NCBI GenBank assembly: GCA_949152475.1
Contig: OX424564.1
Span: 38,066,165 to 38,130,164, forward strand
Direction: 5' to 3'
Origin: Terebella lapidaria
Taxonomy: Eukaryota; Annelida; Polychaeta; Terebellida; Terebellidae
DNA: 64,000 nt
The position numbers and the translations under genes were made by a program. The notes under the pieces were generated by a model. It had not been told where the DNA came from. It did not search any database and was given only the letters and a program-made list of their open reading frames with translations. Below are positions 48,301 through 61,415 of this stretch, piece after piece (within the stretch, counting starts at the first letter, position 1; each line of letters begins with the position of its first letter).

Positions 48301-50920
48301 TTTCAAGGTAGAATTGTTAAAATTACCTCACAAGAATGTTATTATTCCACGGAAGCGACCCAGACAACATCTTGCCCTCGCATATGACGAATGGCATCAC
48401 TTTTGTCTTAGGAGTTCAGCGTTTACACAAAACAGTACACAAGAAACAGGTGCCGTGTGATAATAGATGTGTTGTTAAGTGCTCTATGTTGCGATCTAAC
48501 ACACAATCACTGCCATGAGGGATAGATCTGAGAGGTAACTTGGAAAATACCACAGGATGTAGCAACGTAGTTTATGTGACACCAAACTTCGCTGCGAAAT
48601 GCCACGCTACACTCTTTTAATGCCATCCCTCCTTGTAAAATCAGATAAAACACCAAGCCTGTTTCTATCTTTATAGAGGGTAAGACATATCAACGATCAT
48701 TTAGTGATTTTATAATTCTAGGTATCACATGTCTCGAGAATAATGCTGTAGTCTTTGTATTACGAAACGGTCTCTTTTTTTTTATCTCATTGTTGCAAGT
48801 GGTATTCCTGGTTGTAGCGCTAGACATTGGTAACTCGAAACCTGCAGTCATCTAAAAAAAGTGAATGATACATAATCCTTGCACACCTGCCCCTGTTGGC
48901 TAGTATTATGATATTTTTGGTGTTCGTTCTCACGCAAATTGTCTGCTGTTCTGGGAGATGATTTCGTGTTCTAGCTCTAAGGGAAACCAAGAAAAGTCTC
49001 GCCTTGTAAGCAATAATGGGAATAAAAACATCATGTAACTAGCATCAAGTTTACACAATGTCCCCAGTGTGAATCATCATAATGAATGAAAAACCACAAT
49101 TTATTCACACACATCTTTGACCCTGGATTGACCTCGGAGTGACATCGGAGTGACCTATATCACCGTATACTTATGATGGGAACTTACATTGTTCGCGATC
49201 TCGAATTTCTTAACAGCCATAATTTTAGGGTACTGTAATTCAAAGCTTATCTCTCATACTGAGTTTAAAGTTTCATAACATTCCAGCAGTTTTTGGCAGA
49301 TGGCCTGATTTTTATTGAATACATTTACATGTATGTTGAATCGACTTGATTATCGGATTTCCATAGATAACGCAGGCTCAGGCAGAAAAATAAATAGGTG
49401 GCAACATTATCGGGGATAATATCCAGCTTTATTGTTGCTCTCACAGCGGTGGTCCGGCAATAAAAACCGCGGGCTGCTGCGCCGTCTGTGGCCGCGCAAT
49501 GACGACATGTAACCGTGCGAGGTAATGGAGCATACCGTCCGTGGGCTCGTCGTGGTAATCCGCCTCCTGGATCCACCTCATAGCCTCGGAACACGGCGCG
49601 AGAAGACCTTAAAACCAGCCATGTGTGAAATTGTCTGCTGCGCCCCGTGTTGGTCTCATCAAACAGCCTGACACTCCACGAAGAAAAGTCCACTTTACCC
49701 AGCTAGAAATCCTCACTCTGCACCGCTTGACGCTCTTTCAACAATCGAAACCCATCCCAGCTCATGCAAGTTTGTGTGGTTCTGTATGAATATCTATTCT
49801 CAGTGGTGTTTGTTTTCCCAAGACAGGGGCAGCAGTCAAGCTGTCATTGTCGGTCACCACCTCTGGATGGTCCTCACACGAACAGTGACGCGGCTCATCA
49901 AATGGCGAACATTTCTTTTGTTTTGGCGTCACTGCATGCAGCAGAACTCAAAACTCGCTAGGAAACGTTGGTGTATTTTGGAACGATGTGGAACTACTTC
50001 ATCGTTTGCCCAACTCGAAGAGCAGTCTTTCTTATTTCATAAAACGAATGAATTTCACTTCCAAAGCAATGTAGACAGATTAATCGAAATTAAAACCTTG
50101 CGCGATTAACCCCCTGTGCTCGGTGCCCGGTTAAACCAGGCAGTAACTAATGAGATGTAATGAAGCAATGACACTCAGTGCTTGATAAATCGTCCAATTA
50201 AATTTTTTTGTTTGCAAAGCTTATTTGGGAGAATGATGTGAAAATGTGAGAGTAGAAACTAATTAAATCATTATCTTGGCTGGTGAGAATCGTTTTATGG
50301 CTTGAAAGTTGATCTTCATAGATATTGGACTTGTTTTGAAGGAAAGAATAATAACGAACCGGAATCGATTCTTTTATTTAAAAAAAAAAGAAATAAAAAT
50401 TATACCAGACAAAGTAGTACGAACGTTTGTCGTAGTTAATCATATAATAATTTTTACGTGGACTTTCATGCAATTATGAATAAGATTGTGGTTGAGACAA
50501 ATACTGGTATTTATCACTGTCTTGGATGTAGTAGTAAAGGGATTCTCGGTGACAGATTTCACTTGGCTGCCGAGAACCAAGAGAGATTTATAAGGAAATA
50601 TGCCTCTGATTCGTTATCGTACTCCGGACAGATTTGCAATAGGAGCTGCTGGAAACAATAGAGCTGTAATTCGTTCCTTTGACGAGGGCTCCACCTCAGT
50701 TAACACTGCGCAGGGTGTGTTAAATCGCCAATGTAACGAACTGTTATATATGTGTTATGAATCATGCCGTGAACTTCAGTGATATTTCATTGGTATCCTT
50801 TCTTTGAATGTTCGCCATGTCTACTACCAGTGCTGGAGCAGATGGCTTATCCAGTAATAGCAATGTTTTACGATTCTTGTAAACACTATGGGCTAACAAT
50901 AAACTAAGTGTTGTCGAAAT
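39326..50920 (+). other. Intron 1 of the receptor gene, first part
   Basis: It begins with GTGAGT. No internal gene is recognised in this 11.6 kb. There are simple repeats: (CCACT)n at about 40,278-40,298, a short ACGTACGT run near 41,714 and a C run at about 45,839-45,849. More GC-rich islands at 46,900-47,050 and 49,430-49,620 could be regulatory or conserved elements; the long minus-strand ORF across the second (49,325-49,693) has no family signature. Confidence 0.6.
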
Positions 50921-51112
50921 TATGACTTGTTTACGACTAGAGATATCAATGTTAATGCATTCTCAATTTACTCTATTTCCTATTGTACAATATACAATAT
51001 TGTTCAATATATCGAAGTTATGACTAGTTTACGACTAGAGATACCAATGTTAATGCATTCTCAATTTACTCTATTTCCTATTGTTCAATATACAACACCT
51101 ATCGCAAACACT
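50921..51112. repeat. 98-bp tandem duplication
   Basis: The block starting TATGACTTGTTTACGACTAG at 50,921 recurs at 51,019 (TATGACTAGTTTACGACTAG), with ATGTTAATGCATTCTCAATT and ACTCTATTTCCTATTGT in both. It lies within intron 1. Confidence 0.85.
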
Positions 51113-51739
51113 GTCAGAAACAACTCAAGAAATGGCGCAGTAACCGTCCTAGAGGATATCAGTTTAGAACAGTAATTACTTCATTTAGAGGAAGAGCGAC
51201 CATGTGTAACAATTCAAGCAGATTTCCAGTTTGTGCAGGTTCTAGATGGTTCCGTTAAAATGTGATATGAACAGCTGGAACTGAATGACGTATTGATTGA
51301 AAACAACCAGGCAAGGTGGCGATCAAATAATTTCCTTTTGTTTATGAAGATGGCAACCATAAAACATTCTCCTTCCATGCTGGCACAGTATGTCAGAAAA
51401 GTTTATGTCCACAGTGATTTCAGATCGGTCAGGCGTATACTGACTGGTTGTATCACATCTCTCCAAATACACACATTGGTAAATTGTGCTCTGAACAGCA
51501 GGAACTGAGTACTATATTCATCGAAACAACCTTGCAAGGGCAAGATAAAAAATGCTTTTGTTCATGAAGATACTTCAATATTGTAAGCACCAGAATTTGT
51601 GTACATAGTGATTCTAGATTGGTGAGACGTATACAAACTGATTGGACCACATCTGCCAGAATATTCTCCCCATTGCATACATTGTTTATACTTGTTGATG
51701 TTTCTGTGTCAGACACTGTGTCGAATATGGGAATATATG

Positions 51740-53325
51740 TCTTATAGGTACTGAACAGTACTGCTTCGAAACTGTGTTGAATATTGCCAAGTTCATATTC
51801 CTAATTTTGTAGTTACTGAAGAATGCAGCTTGGAAACTGTGCACCATTATTGGCAGACCTGTTTTTATACTCATATGAATCAGATTTTATCCAACATTTA
51901 CAAAGAGGAGGTTCTAAGAAACTAACATGTAATTTTAATTTCACTTTCCGATACATAGATGATGTATTGTCGCTAAATAATCCCAAGTTTGGTGATTATT
52001 TGGATGTCATATATCCTAAGGAACTTGAAATTAAGGATACTACAGAATCCGCTAATTTTTCCAACTATCTAGACCTGAGGTTGGAGATTGATAATGATTC
52101 TAACCTGTCAACTAGATTATATGACAAACGTGATGATTTCAATTTTTCCATAGTCAATTTCCCTTTTTTAAGCAGCAACATTCCTATGTCACCGGCATAT
52201 GGTGTGTTTGTTTCTCAACTTATACGCTATTCCAGAGCTAGTTGCAAATATGAGGACTTTGTCTATCGAAGTGCCCAGCTAGTCTCTAAACTGCTACGAC
52301 AAGGATATGTTTTACCAAGACTTATCGCTGCGTTTAAGAAATTCTATGGACGTCATCATGATCTGGTTGATAAATACAGCAAATCCATGTCTGCCATGCA
52401 ACTAGATCTATTTTCATGTTAATTTTGGGGAATTCATGACGGGTGCCACTAGTGGGGCAGGAAATGCTCACTCTTTCCGGAACACCTGATTTCACCTCCT
52501 ATGGCCATTTACGGGGGTTCATGAGTTTCCCTGTCATTTTTGTTTTCTCTCACTTCGTATGCCTGATATGACTTTCTGTCCCCGGACTATGAGATTGGAT
52601 AACGGACCCTGTTTTGTTTGCTCGGAATACTTGATACTGGGTATTGATTCCACGTCTATTGGTTGTTGTGCCTTATAGTTACTGATGGGTGCAGTTTGGT
52701 AACTGTGTCAGGTGTTGGTTTCTGTCTCTCGAAGTTACTGAGGAATACATCTCAGAACATGTGTCCATGCAGTCGCCAGTATATATTGTGTTCTGAGAAT
52801 TCATGCCATAGATATCTAACATGAGGACCTGGCCATAATATTACGTGTCTGGTCCATGAAGCATGACCAGGGTATTAATATTATGCGCCTTTTCGTCGAT
52901 CTTCATCGGCACATATACAACAGGTTATGCCCAGGATCAGTTTCTCTTTTTGGCTAGGTGGAAACAAGTGTACAAACGACAACCCCACCAGTATACCAAG
53001 AAAAAGAAAATTACAGGTAATACTGAATCCATGTCTATAATAAATCCACTTTTAAATCATATGGTGTTTGAAAAGCATGCTTTGGAAACTTTGTAATTTA
53101 TTGGTTGATGTGTCTTATTGAAAAGTACAACTTTGAATCTGTGACATGCTGTGGTTGTTAGGTCCCACAGTTACTGACGACTACATCTCAAACAATGTGT
53201 CTTGTATTCGTTGATGTGTCTTATAGTCACTGTAGAGTACAAACTAGAACTGTGTTGTGTATGGCTTGATGTGCCTCACTGAAGAGTACAGCTTAGAAAC
53301 TATGTCGTGTATTGGTTGATTGATG
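51740..53325. repeat. Degenerate minisatellite surrounding an RT fragment
   Basis: Units built on TTACTGAAGAGTACAGCTTG and GAAACTGTGTTGTGTATTGG recur near 51,748, 51,810, 52,680, 52,736, 53,117, 53,227 and 53,280. The RT fragment (51,830-52,422) sits among them, and its left edge is fused to one unit. Confidence 0.6.
51830..52422 (+). pseudogene. Penelope-like/unclassified reverse transcriptase, C-terminal half, 5'-truncated
   Basis: The open frame reads CAPLLADLFLYSYESDFIQ, then the catalytic FRYIDDVLSLNN, LEIKDTTESA, YLDLRLEID and ending QLDLFSC with TAA. YIDD followed by a YLDL block and a pattern like that of Penelope-like RTs supports the label. No GIY-YIG endonuclease follows. The apparent ATG at 51,823 belongs to the minisatellite unit (GAATGCAGCTTGGAAACTGT), so it is not a native start. 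The N-terminal half is lacking, but the remaining frame is free of stops over about 195 codons, so the insertion may be recent. It sits in intron 1 in the same orientation as the receptor gene. Confidence 0.85.
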
Positions 53326-55424
53326 GTGGCCGAAGAGTGCTTGTTCACCGTCAGATGCAGCCTTGTCTTGTTAAAACAGTCCATCAGCGCTGTGACTCCA
53401 GGGACTGTAATGTCAACAGGTATTGGCCTCACTCCGCAAACATCACGACATTCTCTCATTGTTCTTCTGCCTTGGGCCCTCGGTCAAATTAGCGCCTCCA
53501 GCAGAAGGCCAAGTATACACTCCTCTCTGTCTGTCGTAATCCAAATCAGGTGCAGCGCTCTCCTCTACTTTTTTCGTCTATTTGACTGCGAAATAGGTTA
53601 CTTTTTCTCCTGTTTGGAAAGTCTATAGATTCTGAGATCTGACGAATTAGGGAAGCTAATTAGCTACAATTGCCACATTTATGGTTTCCGTTGGCTACAG
53701 AGGTTCAAAGCTTCGTGCATCTTCACAATGCCAAGTTCAGTAAAAATTCAATTTGAGGATTGCGTGATCGAGTTACCGCCGAACAACAGGGCTTCACGGT
53801 TAGTCTACGCTTTGATTGACAGAGAAAACAGATCGTCAAAAACAACACGTACATTGTATACCTACCTACATGCGCCTTGAACCGTACAGTGCTGGTTTTC
53901 GATATGCTTTTTAGTCAAATAAATGGCAAACTCATCAAGTGAATTCGGCCAATTTCATATCGACTTCACAGATCTTTGCCACTCATTGGGAGTGATAATG
54001 CAGGTAATTTGTGATTATGTACTAAACAACAACAAAAACAGACTAAATTTGGTTATGAAGGTTATGAATACACACTCTCTGGTACACATGCACTACTATA
54101 GAGACTATACCGAGGACAAATGTATATACTATTTTATCTTAATACAATTCTTCGAGTACTTATTTCTATGACGTTATGTAGCGATATTTCACCCTTTAGA
54201 TATCTTCCATACCGTATAACCAGAAATAGACAGGATTGTTATATAACACATGCGATGTTAGTGTAAAATTGAGTGGTAATGTAAGATGTTACTTGAGATT
54301 CAACGTGTTTTTCTCGCAATCTGTCTGTTGAAACTTTGCTTCGTTCCATAACACCATACAAATTGTCGGATTCCTGTAAGCTCATTAAAAAGCACACAAC
54401 CAGCAGAAAAAACAAGTGAAATTACGAGGTAAATCCTCCAGTCCTTGGGACGATGAGATGAAAAGAAACAGCCTAGAATTCCTCATGAATCAGTGCCAAA
54501 GATGAGCATCCTCAATCCGGCGTGGAGTGCCATGGGGCTCGTCTTAAACCCGTCCGCATTCTACACATGCAAGAAAAAAGTCATATCACCTGATGCGTTA
54601 TCAAGTTGAAGAGGAACGAAAACTAGACCAAGTCGCCAACGAATTTTATTGTATGTACCGGGTCGTTGCGCATAACAGGTGAAATGCATGCATCACAATT
54701 AAACCATATGGCAGGTTTTGCTGCCTTGCAGCCACGGACGGATTCAAGCTTCAGGTCCCGGATGATCATATTGTTTGTCAGTCTCTACTAGTTACCTCAA
54801 CTCTAATATTTAGGGGTTAGTCTCTTGTGATCGCATAAATTATATTTGTATTTCACTTGTTTAAAGGCTTCAGCCTACACATAAAATCCAATGACAATTG
54901 ATAATTTCGATCATGTAAAATGGGTGCGTGTATACGCTCAGATACATCTATTTATGAGCATTGGCGCCATCTGTATCACTCCTTTCTTTAACAGAAAAAG
55001 CATCTGATCGATTTCGAAACGGCCATCTATTTGTCTGGATGGAAATTGGAATTCTAAATATGGTTTCACAGTGTATAAATGCTTCACCGACAGTTATAGA
55101 TTTGGTGTATTATGTTAATCCAGTTCAATGAATGGCGATATATTATGGCCAACACCATACGTAGGCTATGTCATGGCACTAGGCCAGAGTTTAAACAAAG
55201 AGATTTATGAATCTTCGGTAATCATTTGTCTGAAATAATGTATACCACTTTCAGTTTTGTTACTAGAAAAAGCCTGAGAAGGCAAAATGAAGCAATTGGG
55301 ACACTGCTCGGAAATCAACGCATTTGAGAGGGAGAAAATCCCAATTTAATGCCTAGTTGTGCATGAATTGAATAGTTCACTGTAAGTAGTGGGACAAGAT
55401 GAGGTACTTGTAATGGAACCAGAA
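53326..55424. other. Intron 1, nothing coding recognised
   Basis: Several short ORFs and no repeat copies were noticed. A stretch near 53,500-53,680 is less AT-rich and might be a conserved element; this cannot be judged from one genome. Confidence 0.4.
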
Positions 55425-55635
55425 TATAGAGGGTCGTTCAGAAGCACATCTCAAACACAATCCTAGAGGATAGGGGGGGGGGGGGGTCTGTCTAAAACAC
55501 ATAGACTTAAATACAAGCCCAGGGAATAGAGGTTATGTCACAGACACGTCATCTCAAACAGAAACCCAGAGAAATAAGGGTAGATCAGAAACACATCATC
55601 TTAAACACAAGCCTAGTGAATAGAGTCATCTGTGA
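55425..55635. repeat. Minisatellite, unit about 58 bp, four copies
   Basis: The order CAGAAGCACATC, TCAAACACAATCCTAG, AATAGAGG recurs four times with changes and is interrupted by a G run at about 55,474-55,488. Confidence 0.75.
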
Positions 55636-58563
55636 TTAGAACATAATTGTTTCCAGAACAAGGCCAATCGGTGTGTGAATGTGACGTTTGTCATCGAGGA
55701 ATCATGGAGCTATCTCGTATGTACTGTAGATCCTGGATGATCGAAACGTCAAGAAATGCACGCTAAATTACATATGATGCGTATACAGTAGTAGATTGGT
55801 GTCACTCGTGTTATTGGTTTGTCTATGGGATTGCTGGTTGGAGAACTGGGTCGTCGGCGACAAAGATACATTGTGGTCTCATGTGAAAGCAATACGACAA
55901 AACACCTGTGATATGTAAGAGATTCATCGGGCATTTGCATTGGCAAATTTGTTAAGTTTATCTAGCTATATACACCAGCATTGCAATGCACGGAGTCCAC
56001 ACAAGCTCTGCATTATATTTTTTTCTCCCCCTGCCAAGGTCGTTGAAAAAATTATCCAGGTGGCTCAGTAAAATGCTGCGGGCTTGGCAATGAATGAAAC
56101 CCATTCGAAATCTGAAATGTATCTGAAAATTGGAACAGTTTTTGGTTTTAAGAGTGAATGAAGTACGACTGCAGGTGTGTGAACTGACCTCCAGTGCATC
56201 AGCCCAGTGATATAACGGTAATCTGTGAAAACATGCCCAGACGGAAATTATAGTGAACAGTTTTATCTGATTGGGAAAAAATATTTAGTTAACAGAGTTC
56301 TCAATATAGCAATCATGTGCATGTTGAAATGCTCTGGAAATCCTAACACTTGGATGATGTGGTTTGACCACAAGCTTACCCCTTGTCATTTAATTTGTCC
56401 CTTGGTAGTCCCTTAGGGGGGCCAAAGTATAACCCCTACCCTGCCAATACTTATGCTTTATCAACATCCTCTATCAGCGCCTCCCCATCCCTGCCCAAAT
56501 TCCGAGATTCGCCGGCATTAAAACAGGGTCCTCCCAGACAGGAAGACACACAAGACCCCGGCAAATGACCGTCCTTGTATCAATACGTAATTGGCCACTT
56601 AATCTGGGGTCATCGCGATAGCCAGTGGCGGGGGAATCAGCAAGCCCCGGGGGAGTGACGCTAATGTCCGAGTCTGGGTGATACAATGGGGACTGGGCCA
56701 CGCAGGGATTGGTCACTGGTCAGTTATACCGCGAGACTGACCGCCCACACAATAACAAACAGGGCAATAACAAACCGGGCAATAACCAAGGCATGTAATA
56801 ACTTTCCATGTATCGCCCGCACTTACTGGCTGTGATTGCATGACATGTGCAAATTATACATTCACTAAAAGGTGTCGCAATTAGTACAAATGCACATAAT
56901 TAACTAAAAAGCCACTTCCTACAATTCCTCGGTTTATTCCAAACAAAAAACAGTTGGAAATACTACATCGGTTGATTATTGTTGAAGTCTGATTATGATA
57001 AATGATGTGCACTTTCTAACATAAAAACGAAGTGAAAGTATTTGCCGCTGTAGTCTTCTACAAACACAATTTTTTACCATCTTAATGGGGGACAACTGCC
57101 ATTAAATCCATGAAACATAGTGTATGGAATTCAATTTGGAGTTATGACATAAAAAATAGATTATTCTTTTTCAGCATGTAGATCGCTGTGTAAATAACAA
57201 TAATAATGTTGTTCAAGTGCGTGTTTTCTTTGAAATTCAAACCAACAGCAAGCATTCGCGACTCGAGAAATGCCAGGAACAATACCACTGCAGAGAATAT
57301 CATGGGAATATCGCTACAACCCAATCTAGAGCTTACATTGAGTGATGCTGACAGTTACATGCGAACAAGACATGTAAGACAAGTTTGTTTAACATATGAA
57401 ATTGGCTTGTCTACATACTCCCAGTGTGCAAGAACATATTTCACAAGGATAACAAACATAAGAGCCTGGTAACTTATCGCGTGCCAGTCGGGAATACCAT
57501 ACATTGTTATCAAGTATCGTGTTTTATAAAGTTATATCAAGCGCCACTACGTTCTGTGCGTATGTTACGTATCTATTTTCAGTGACTCATACGTGGATAC
57601 CTACCAGTGGAGCGAACCTACAGGGACTCAGATGTTTAGCAGACAATACATGTAGACATTACCTTGGGTAACCAGCAGCCAATTTAGCTGCACAATACGG
57701 GGACTTATCTTCAGATCTATTCCGAAGAAAAGGTTGCAGCAGATATGTTTCGCCACGAACATGTATATTTATGCGATGTGCTCTCTGAGGCATACTTGGC
57801 CACTCGCTATATAAGTCTGGGGTTTTTCATTAACAAAGGTTAACTTCGTGTATTGATTTTTATCACAAACAAACTGCACTTTATTAGGTTACATTGTACG
57901 GGATCGAAGCTTTGATGGTGAATAAAACTGAATATTTTAGCAGGACAAAAATACTCCAATAAGTGCAAATACAGTGCAATTACAAATTGCTGGAAACATG
58001 CTAATATTTTCAGCAGCACACAGGCATCAGAGCATTGAACCTAAAGAGCCACAGTGTTGTGGGCGGGCGATAATACAGGTAAATGGATGACTATGAAGCC
58101 CGTCTAAATTCCTGCCAGAAGCAAGCTTGCCAAATCCGGAACTACAGATTTCTTTGTCTCAGCTGTGACAGCCATTAGCACATTGGCTGTTTTGCTAATT
58201 ACTTGGAAGAATTGCTCTTAGCGTGCGGGATGTCCAACTCCAGTTCGAATCAATAAACAGAATTGAATTCAAGCAATAAAATTGAAAAAAAAAATCCCAC
58301 ACGAACAAATGAAGATGGACATTTGTCAAGATAAAGGGGCAAGCCAGTGACTATTTCAGTCACGTTAAACTGCGTTCACCAAACGCGCTATATTTAGAGT
58401 GAACTGAATGATGAGACAATAATCATAAATATCCTCACGCATGCAATGAATGTATTAGTTATTTGGTTCGCGAGACAAATACCACATTATAGAATACCCG
58501 TAGACGCATGTATGACACACCAATACAAACAAGCATGGATTTATTGACAATTCTGCTTTGCAG
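55636..58563 (+). other. Intron 1, last part, ending at the exon 2 acceptor
   Basis: No gene is recognised. A GC-rich patch lies at 56,390-56,720. The segment 58,080-58,240 contains homeodomain-like TAATTA and TGACAG motifs next to each other and could be a regulatory element. The intron ends at TTCTGCTTTGCAG (58,551-58,563), a good acceptor. Confidence 0.5.
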
Positions 58564-58747
58564 GTTACGCGATGTACCAGTTCAACGACACTCTGCACCA
58601 CGAGGCTGTTCTGGAGGAGAGTATCCGGGTGCTGTACGAGGATGGGTACTGGGGGGACCCGTACTTCGACTGTAAAGGCGGGGACATCTGGATGATGACG
58701 TACACGGTACCCTTCTTCGGCTACAGAAACGGCTCATATTACTTCAA
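58564..58747 (+). CDS. GPR158-like: GPR158/GPR179-like receptor, exon 2 (ectodomain)
   Basis: It follows TTTGCAG and its first two bases complete the glycine codon begun in exon 1 (residue 219). It encodes residues 219-280, with EESIRVLYEDGYWGDPYFDC and WMMTYTVPFFGY. The best donor is AA|GTACGT at 58,748; reading through gives a stop (after YVFK) 12 bases later, and the two leftover bases AA plus the G of exon 3 form lysine 280, keeping the frame. This part corresponds to the ectodomain region that precedes the DLxKVDIDQC block in GPR158. Confidence 0.88.
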
Positions 58748-59891
58748 GTACGTATTCAAGTAGTACACGTCTATATGCGACGGTTCTGTCTGCAGTCCTG
58801 TAGTTACTAACTACCACTCGATCACAAGAAATCGTAATATATCGAAAGTACTACCTGAGAGAACGTACAATTCACAATGTAGATTGGAATCAGGTTCACT
58901 AACAAAGACTACACTAATTTATTCATCACAACACAGCTGCCAAGGTGCGAGATAGTATACTATCCCTAAGAGTATGTGACGACGGATAACAGATCTACAC
59001 CTCAGTTTTATCTTATACAATTTATCTGTTAAATTGACAGTGAGCTGGAGAGAAGCCTGCCAGTTTAATGGTCTAATGGCCTATTGCACAAAGGCGTGTA
59101 TTGAATGAGTAAATATTGCCACCAGATGTACTCACTATCGGGCACGCGCACTGAAAACCAAATCCGATAAAACTTAATGCTATTCAGAAGCAGCGACAGA
59201 GTGCAAGTGAAAATCAATTAAATTCAGTCCTTGGCATAGGCGACTTCTGTTTCTCCGTCAACATCTTCGACTTGAGGTTTATCTTCTGCGTTAATTCGAT
59301 TGTCCAACATTTGCTGTAATACGGTAACGCTGGATAATAACAAACGGTATAGGAGGAACTTAAGTCTTGAACAGCGCTCCGGGCACTCAGACGTGGTATG
59401 AATCATACTCCATTAGCCTCCTCCTGTGAACGATGTCACAAAACTACCATCTATTAGGCATGTACCATTTCTGTATATGCGAGTGTATTTGGCCCTAGGT
59501 AATATTATTATTCCAGACTTCTCGGAATGAAAAAAGTATAATGGAATAATATCCGGCGGCTGATAAGGTCGATGTGACTCATATGAAGCACAGGTATGAC
59601 TTTAAAATGTCATTATATTGAAAGACTGAATTATGGGACGACAATTCTCAGTGGAAGGTGTTCAAGCAGTTCCCTTAGATTCCCACTGTGACGCCATGGT
59701 AACCGACAGCTCTACCCGGACAGTTACTAGCTTACTCCCGAGGTGTTAGGGACCGTCTCCAGGATGTAGTCTGGTTAATGTATATGTTTCCTATTCCGCT
59801 ATCAATTAGCAATGTCTTTGATAAGCGATACACTCATGATTCCCGGGGAGTGGTTTGCAGTTTCAGACGGGCGGTGTGTCTTCTGTTTCAG
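58748..59891 (+). other. Intron 2
   Basis: Starts GTACGT and ends TTCTGTTTCAG. No other feature is recognised in its 1,144 bp. Confidence 0.8.
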
Positions 59892-60012
59892 GGGCACAAG
59901 CGGTATTGACATTGACCTTGAGAAGGTCGACATTGACCAGTGTCCATTACCGACTGACAGCACGGTTGTTAACGTCTTCGCCGGCTCGCACAAATGCAAG
60001 GAGACAACAAAG
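59892..60012 (+). CDS. GPR158-like: GPR158/GPR179-like receptor, exon 3
   Basis: It encodes residues 280-320 and contains DIDLEKVDIDQC, the most diagnostic block: vertebrate GPR158 has an almost identical string at the same place, followed by a short loop and a HKC as here (HKC at 313-315). Cysteines 297 and 315 probably pair or contribute to the linker. It ends ACAAAG|GTATGC in phase 0. Confidence 0.93.
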
Positions 60013-60410
60013 GTATGCTAAGTGCTAACGACGCACCGACAGGTGATCCTTCCCTCGACTAGACAGACATGATACCTTATAGTACATGCTGGAATCATTT
60101 GCCGCTTGTGACGTTACTGTTCTCGATGTCATCAAGCTTATGACCTCATCAGACAAGACTGCAAATCACTAGTGTCGTTCAGCTTGGCAGTAAACTGAAT
60201 TTTAGAATAGACTCAAATGCTAACTTGGATCTGAACGATGCGCTATTATGATGCCCATATTAAAACTGTTTCGTATTGCAGTGTAACAAAACTTCATTGT
60301 AATCGTGTCTGATTAGAATTTGTCTGAAGACCCGGCAATTGTATAGGTATCGGTTTGGCAATAAATACACTACGATAGCCTCTTGGTATGCATGCCTGTC
60401 GTACTTGCAG
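60013..60410 (+). other. Intron 3
   Basis: 398 bp, GTATGC to TACTTGCAG; nothing else is seen. Confidence 0.8.
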
Positions 60411-60554
60411 TGTGTACCGGTGCCCGGGCTCGGCTTCAGGCGAGGCTCCTACAAGTGCGCCTGTGAAGACGGGTACTACTACCCGAACACCACCCAGGCC
60501 GAGAACTTCTTCACGGGAGTCGACATCGAAAACGAGTACGAGCGAAAAATACGG
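60411..60554 (+). CDS. GPR158-like: GPR158/GPR179-like receptor, exon 4 (EGF-like linker)
   Basis: Forty-eight codons in phase 0 (residues 321-368). CVPVPGLGFRRGSYKCAC with the following CEDGYYYP-type string matches the EGF-like linker between the Cache domain and TM1 in GPR158/GPR179 (conserved GLGF and G.Y.C.C). Cysteines 321, 336 and 338 are in the expected spacing. The donor is CGG|GTGAGT. Confidence 0.93.
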
Positions 60555-61220
60555 GTGAGTCTATGGAATGCGGGCGTGTGGTCGTGTACCCAAACAGTCA
60601 ATGAGCCAGCACGGGCAATGACACAATTTAACCCGCGATGTTATCATTTTATATGGGAGTCATGCAAATCATCTGTGACAAATGTGTTACTACGTGGCAC
60701 AAAGTGACGTCACACTTTGACATCTCACCATCTGATTCAGAAATAAAAGCTGTACCAGTCTTGCATTATCGACTTCTCTGCTCAGGATTCAGAGAGAATT
60801 ATTTGGCCACTGTCCGTCTTGAGTTTGACCTTTCGAGACCACCCAAAATTAAGTTTCCTAATGTAACACCTCCCCGCTGACTCATCACGGCCGGCAATCT
60901 GCTCCAACCAGTGGAAAAGTTGCTTATTTCGCTAAATAATGTGGGTGTTGTAGAAGGCTTGTAGTTAGCGAGCTAATTTTGATATATTGTACGAGCGAAG
61001 CCCACGTGACAAGTGAAGTCAACAAGGTAGAATCCTAGGAGTATCGGGATATTAAGAACGTAGTGTTTCATCACGTTGTAATGGTCTTACTAGTGAAGTA
61101 ATTGTTACGGTCTTCTGCATGTTTATTGAAAGTTTTGGAACAATTCTCCTTGCCGTGTCAATTCATCAGAATCAAAACGCACTAATACATTGCCCGACTC
61201 CTTGTTTTCCTGTCCCCTAG
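60555..61220 (+). other. Intron 4
   Basis: 666 bp from GTGAGT to TGTCCCCTAG. ORFs running in from exon 4 are read-through and not coding. Confidence 0.8.
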
Positions 61221-61415
61221 GGCGAGTACAGTCGCTATGACGACTGGTTTGTGTGTCTGGAGTGCGCGCCGGGGTGTGGCACGTGTACCAACGGTAACCC
61301 GTGTATCCTGAGCCTGGACTGGGTCCTGAGAAGTGTCGTGCTCGGAGTCAACTCTCTCTTCATGTGCTTCATCCCAGTGCTCGTATGGTTTACCTTCAAG
61401 TATAGGGACGTCAAG
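61221..61415 (+). CDS. GPR158-like: GPR158/GPR179-like receptor, exon 5 (cysteine-rich stalk and TM1)
   Basis: Sixty-five codons in phase 0 (residues 369-433). CLECAPGCGTCTNGNPC (380-396) is the cysteine-rich stalk before TM1, and vertebrate relatives have the same C..C..GC..C....PC pattern. TM1 is about 402-427 (VLRSVVLGVNSLFMCFIPVL and onward). It ends AAG|GTAAGC. The basic YRDVK after the helix marks the cytoplasmic side. Confidence 0.93.

Noticed and set aside
49325..49693. 122-codon minus-strand ORF in intron 1
   Set aside because: Occurs in a local GC-rich island and has no recognisable domain or splice context.
51823..51831. ATG as the native start of the RT ORF at 51,830
   Set aside because: The ATG and the next codons belong to a minisatellite unit found repeatedly nearby; the RT is 5'-truncated.
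60339..60707. 122-codon continuous ORF over exon 4
   Set aside because: Only 60,411-60,554 matches the receptor family; the rest is intron read-through past good splice sites.
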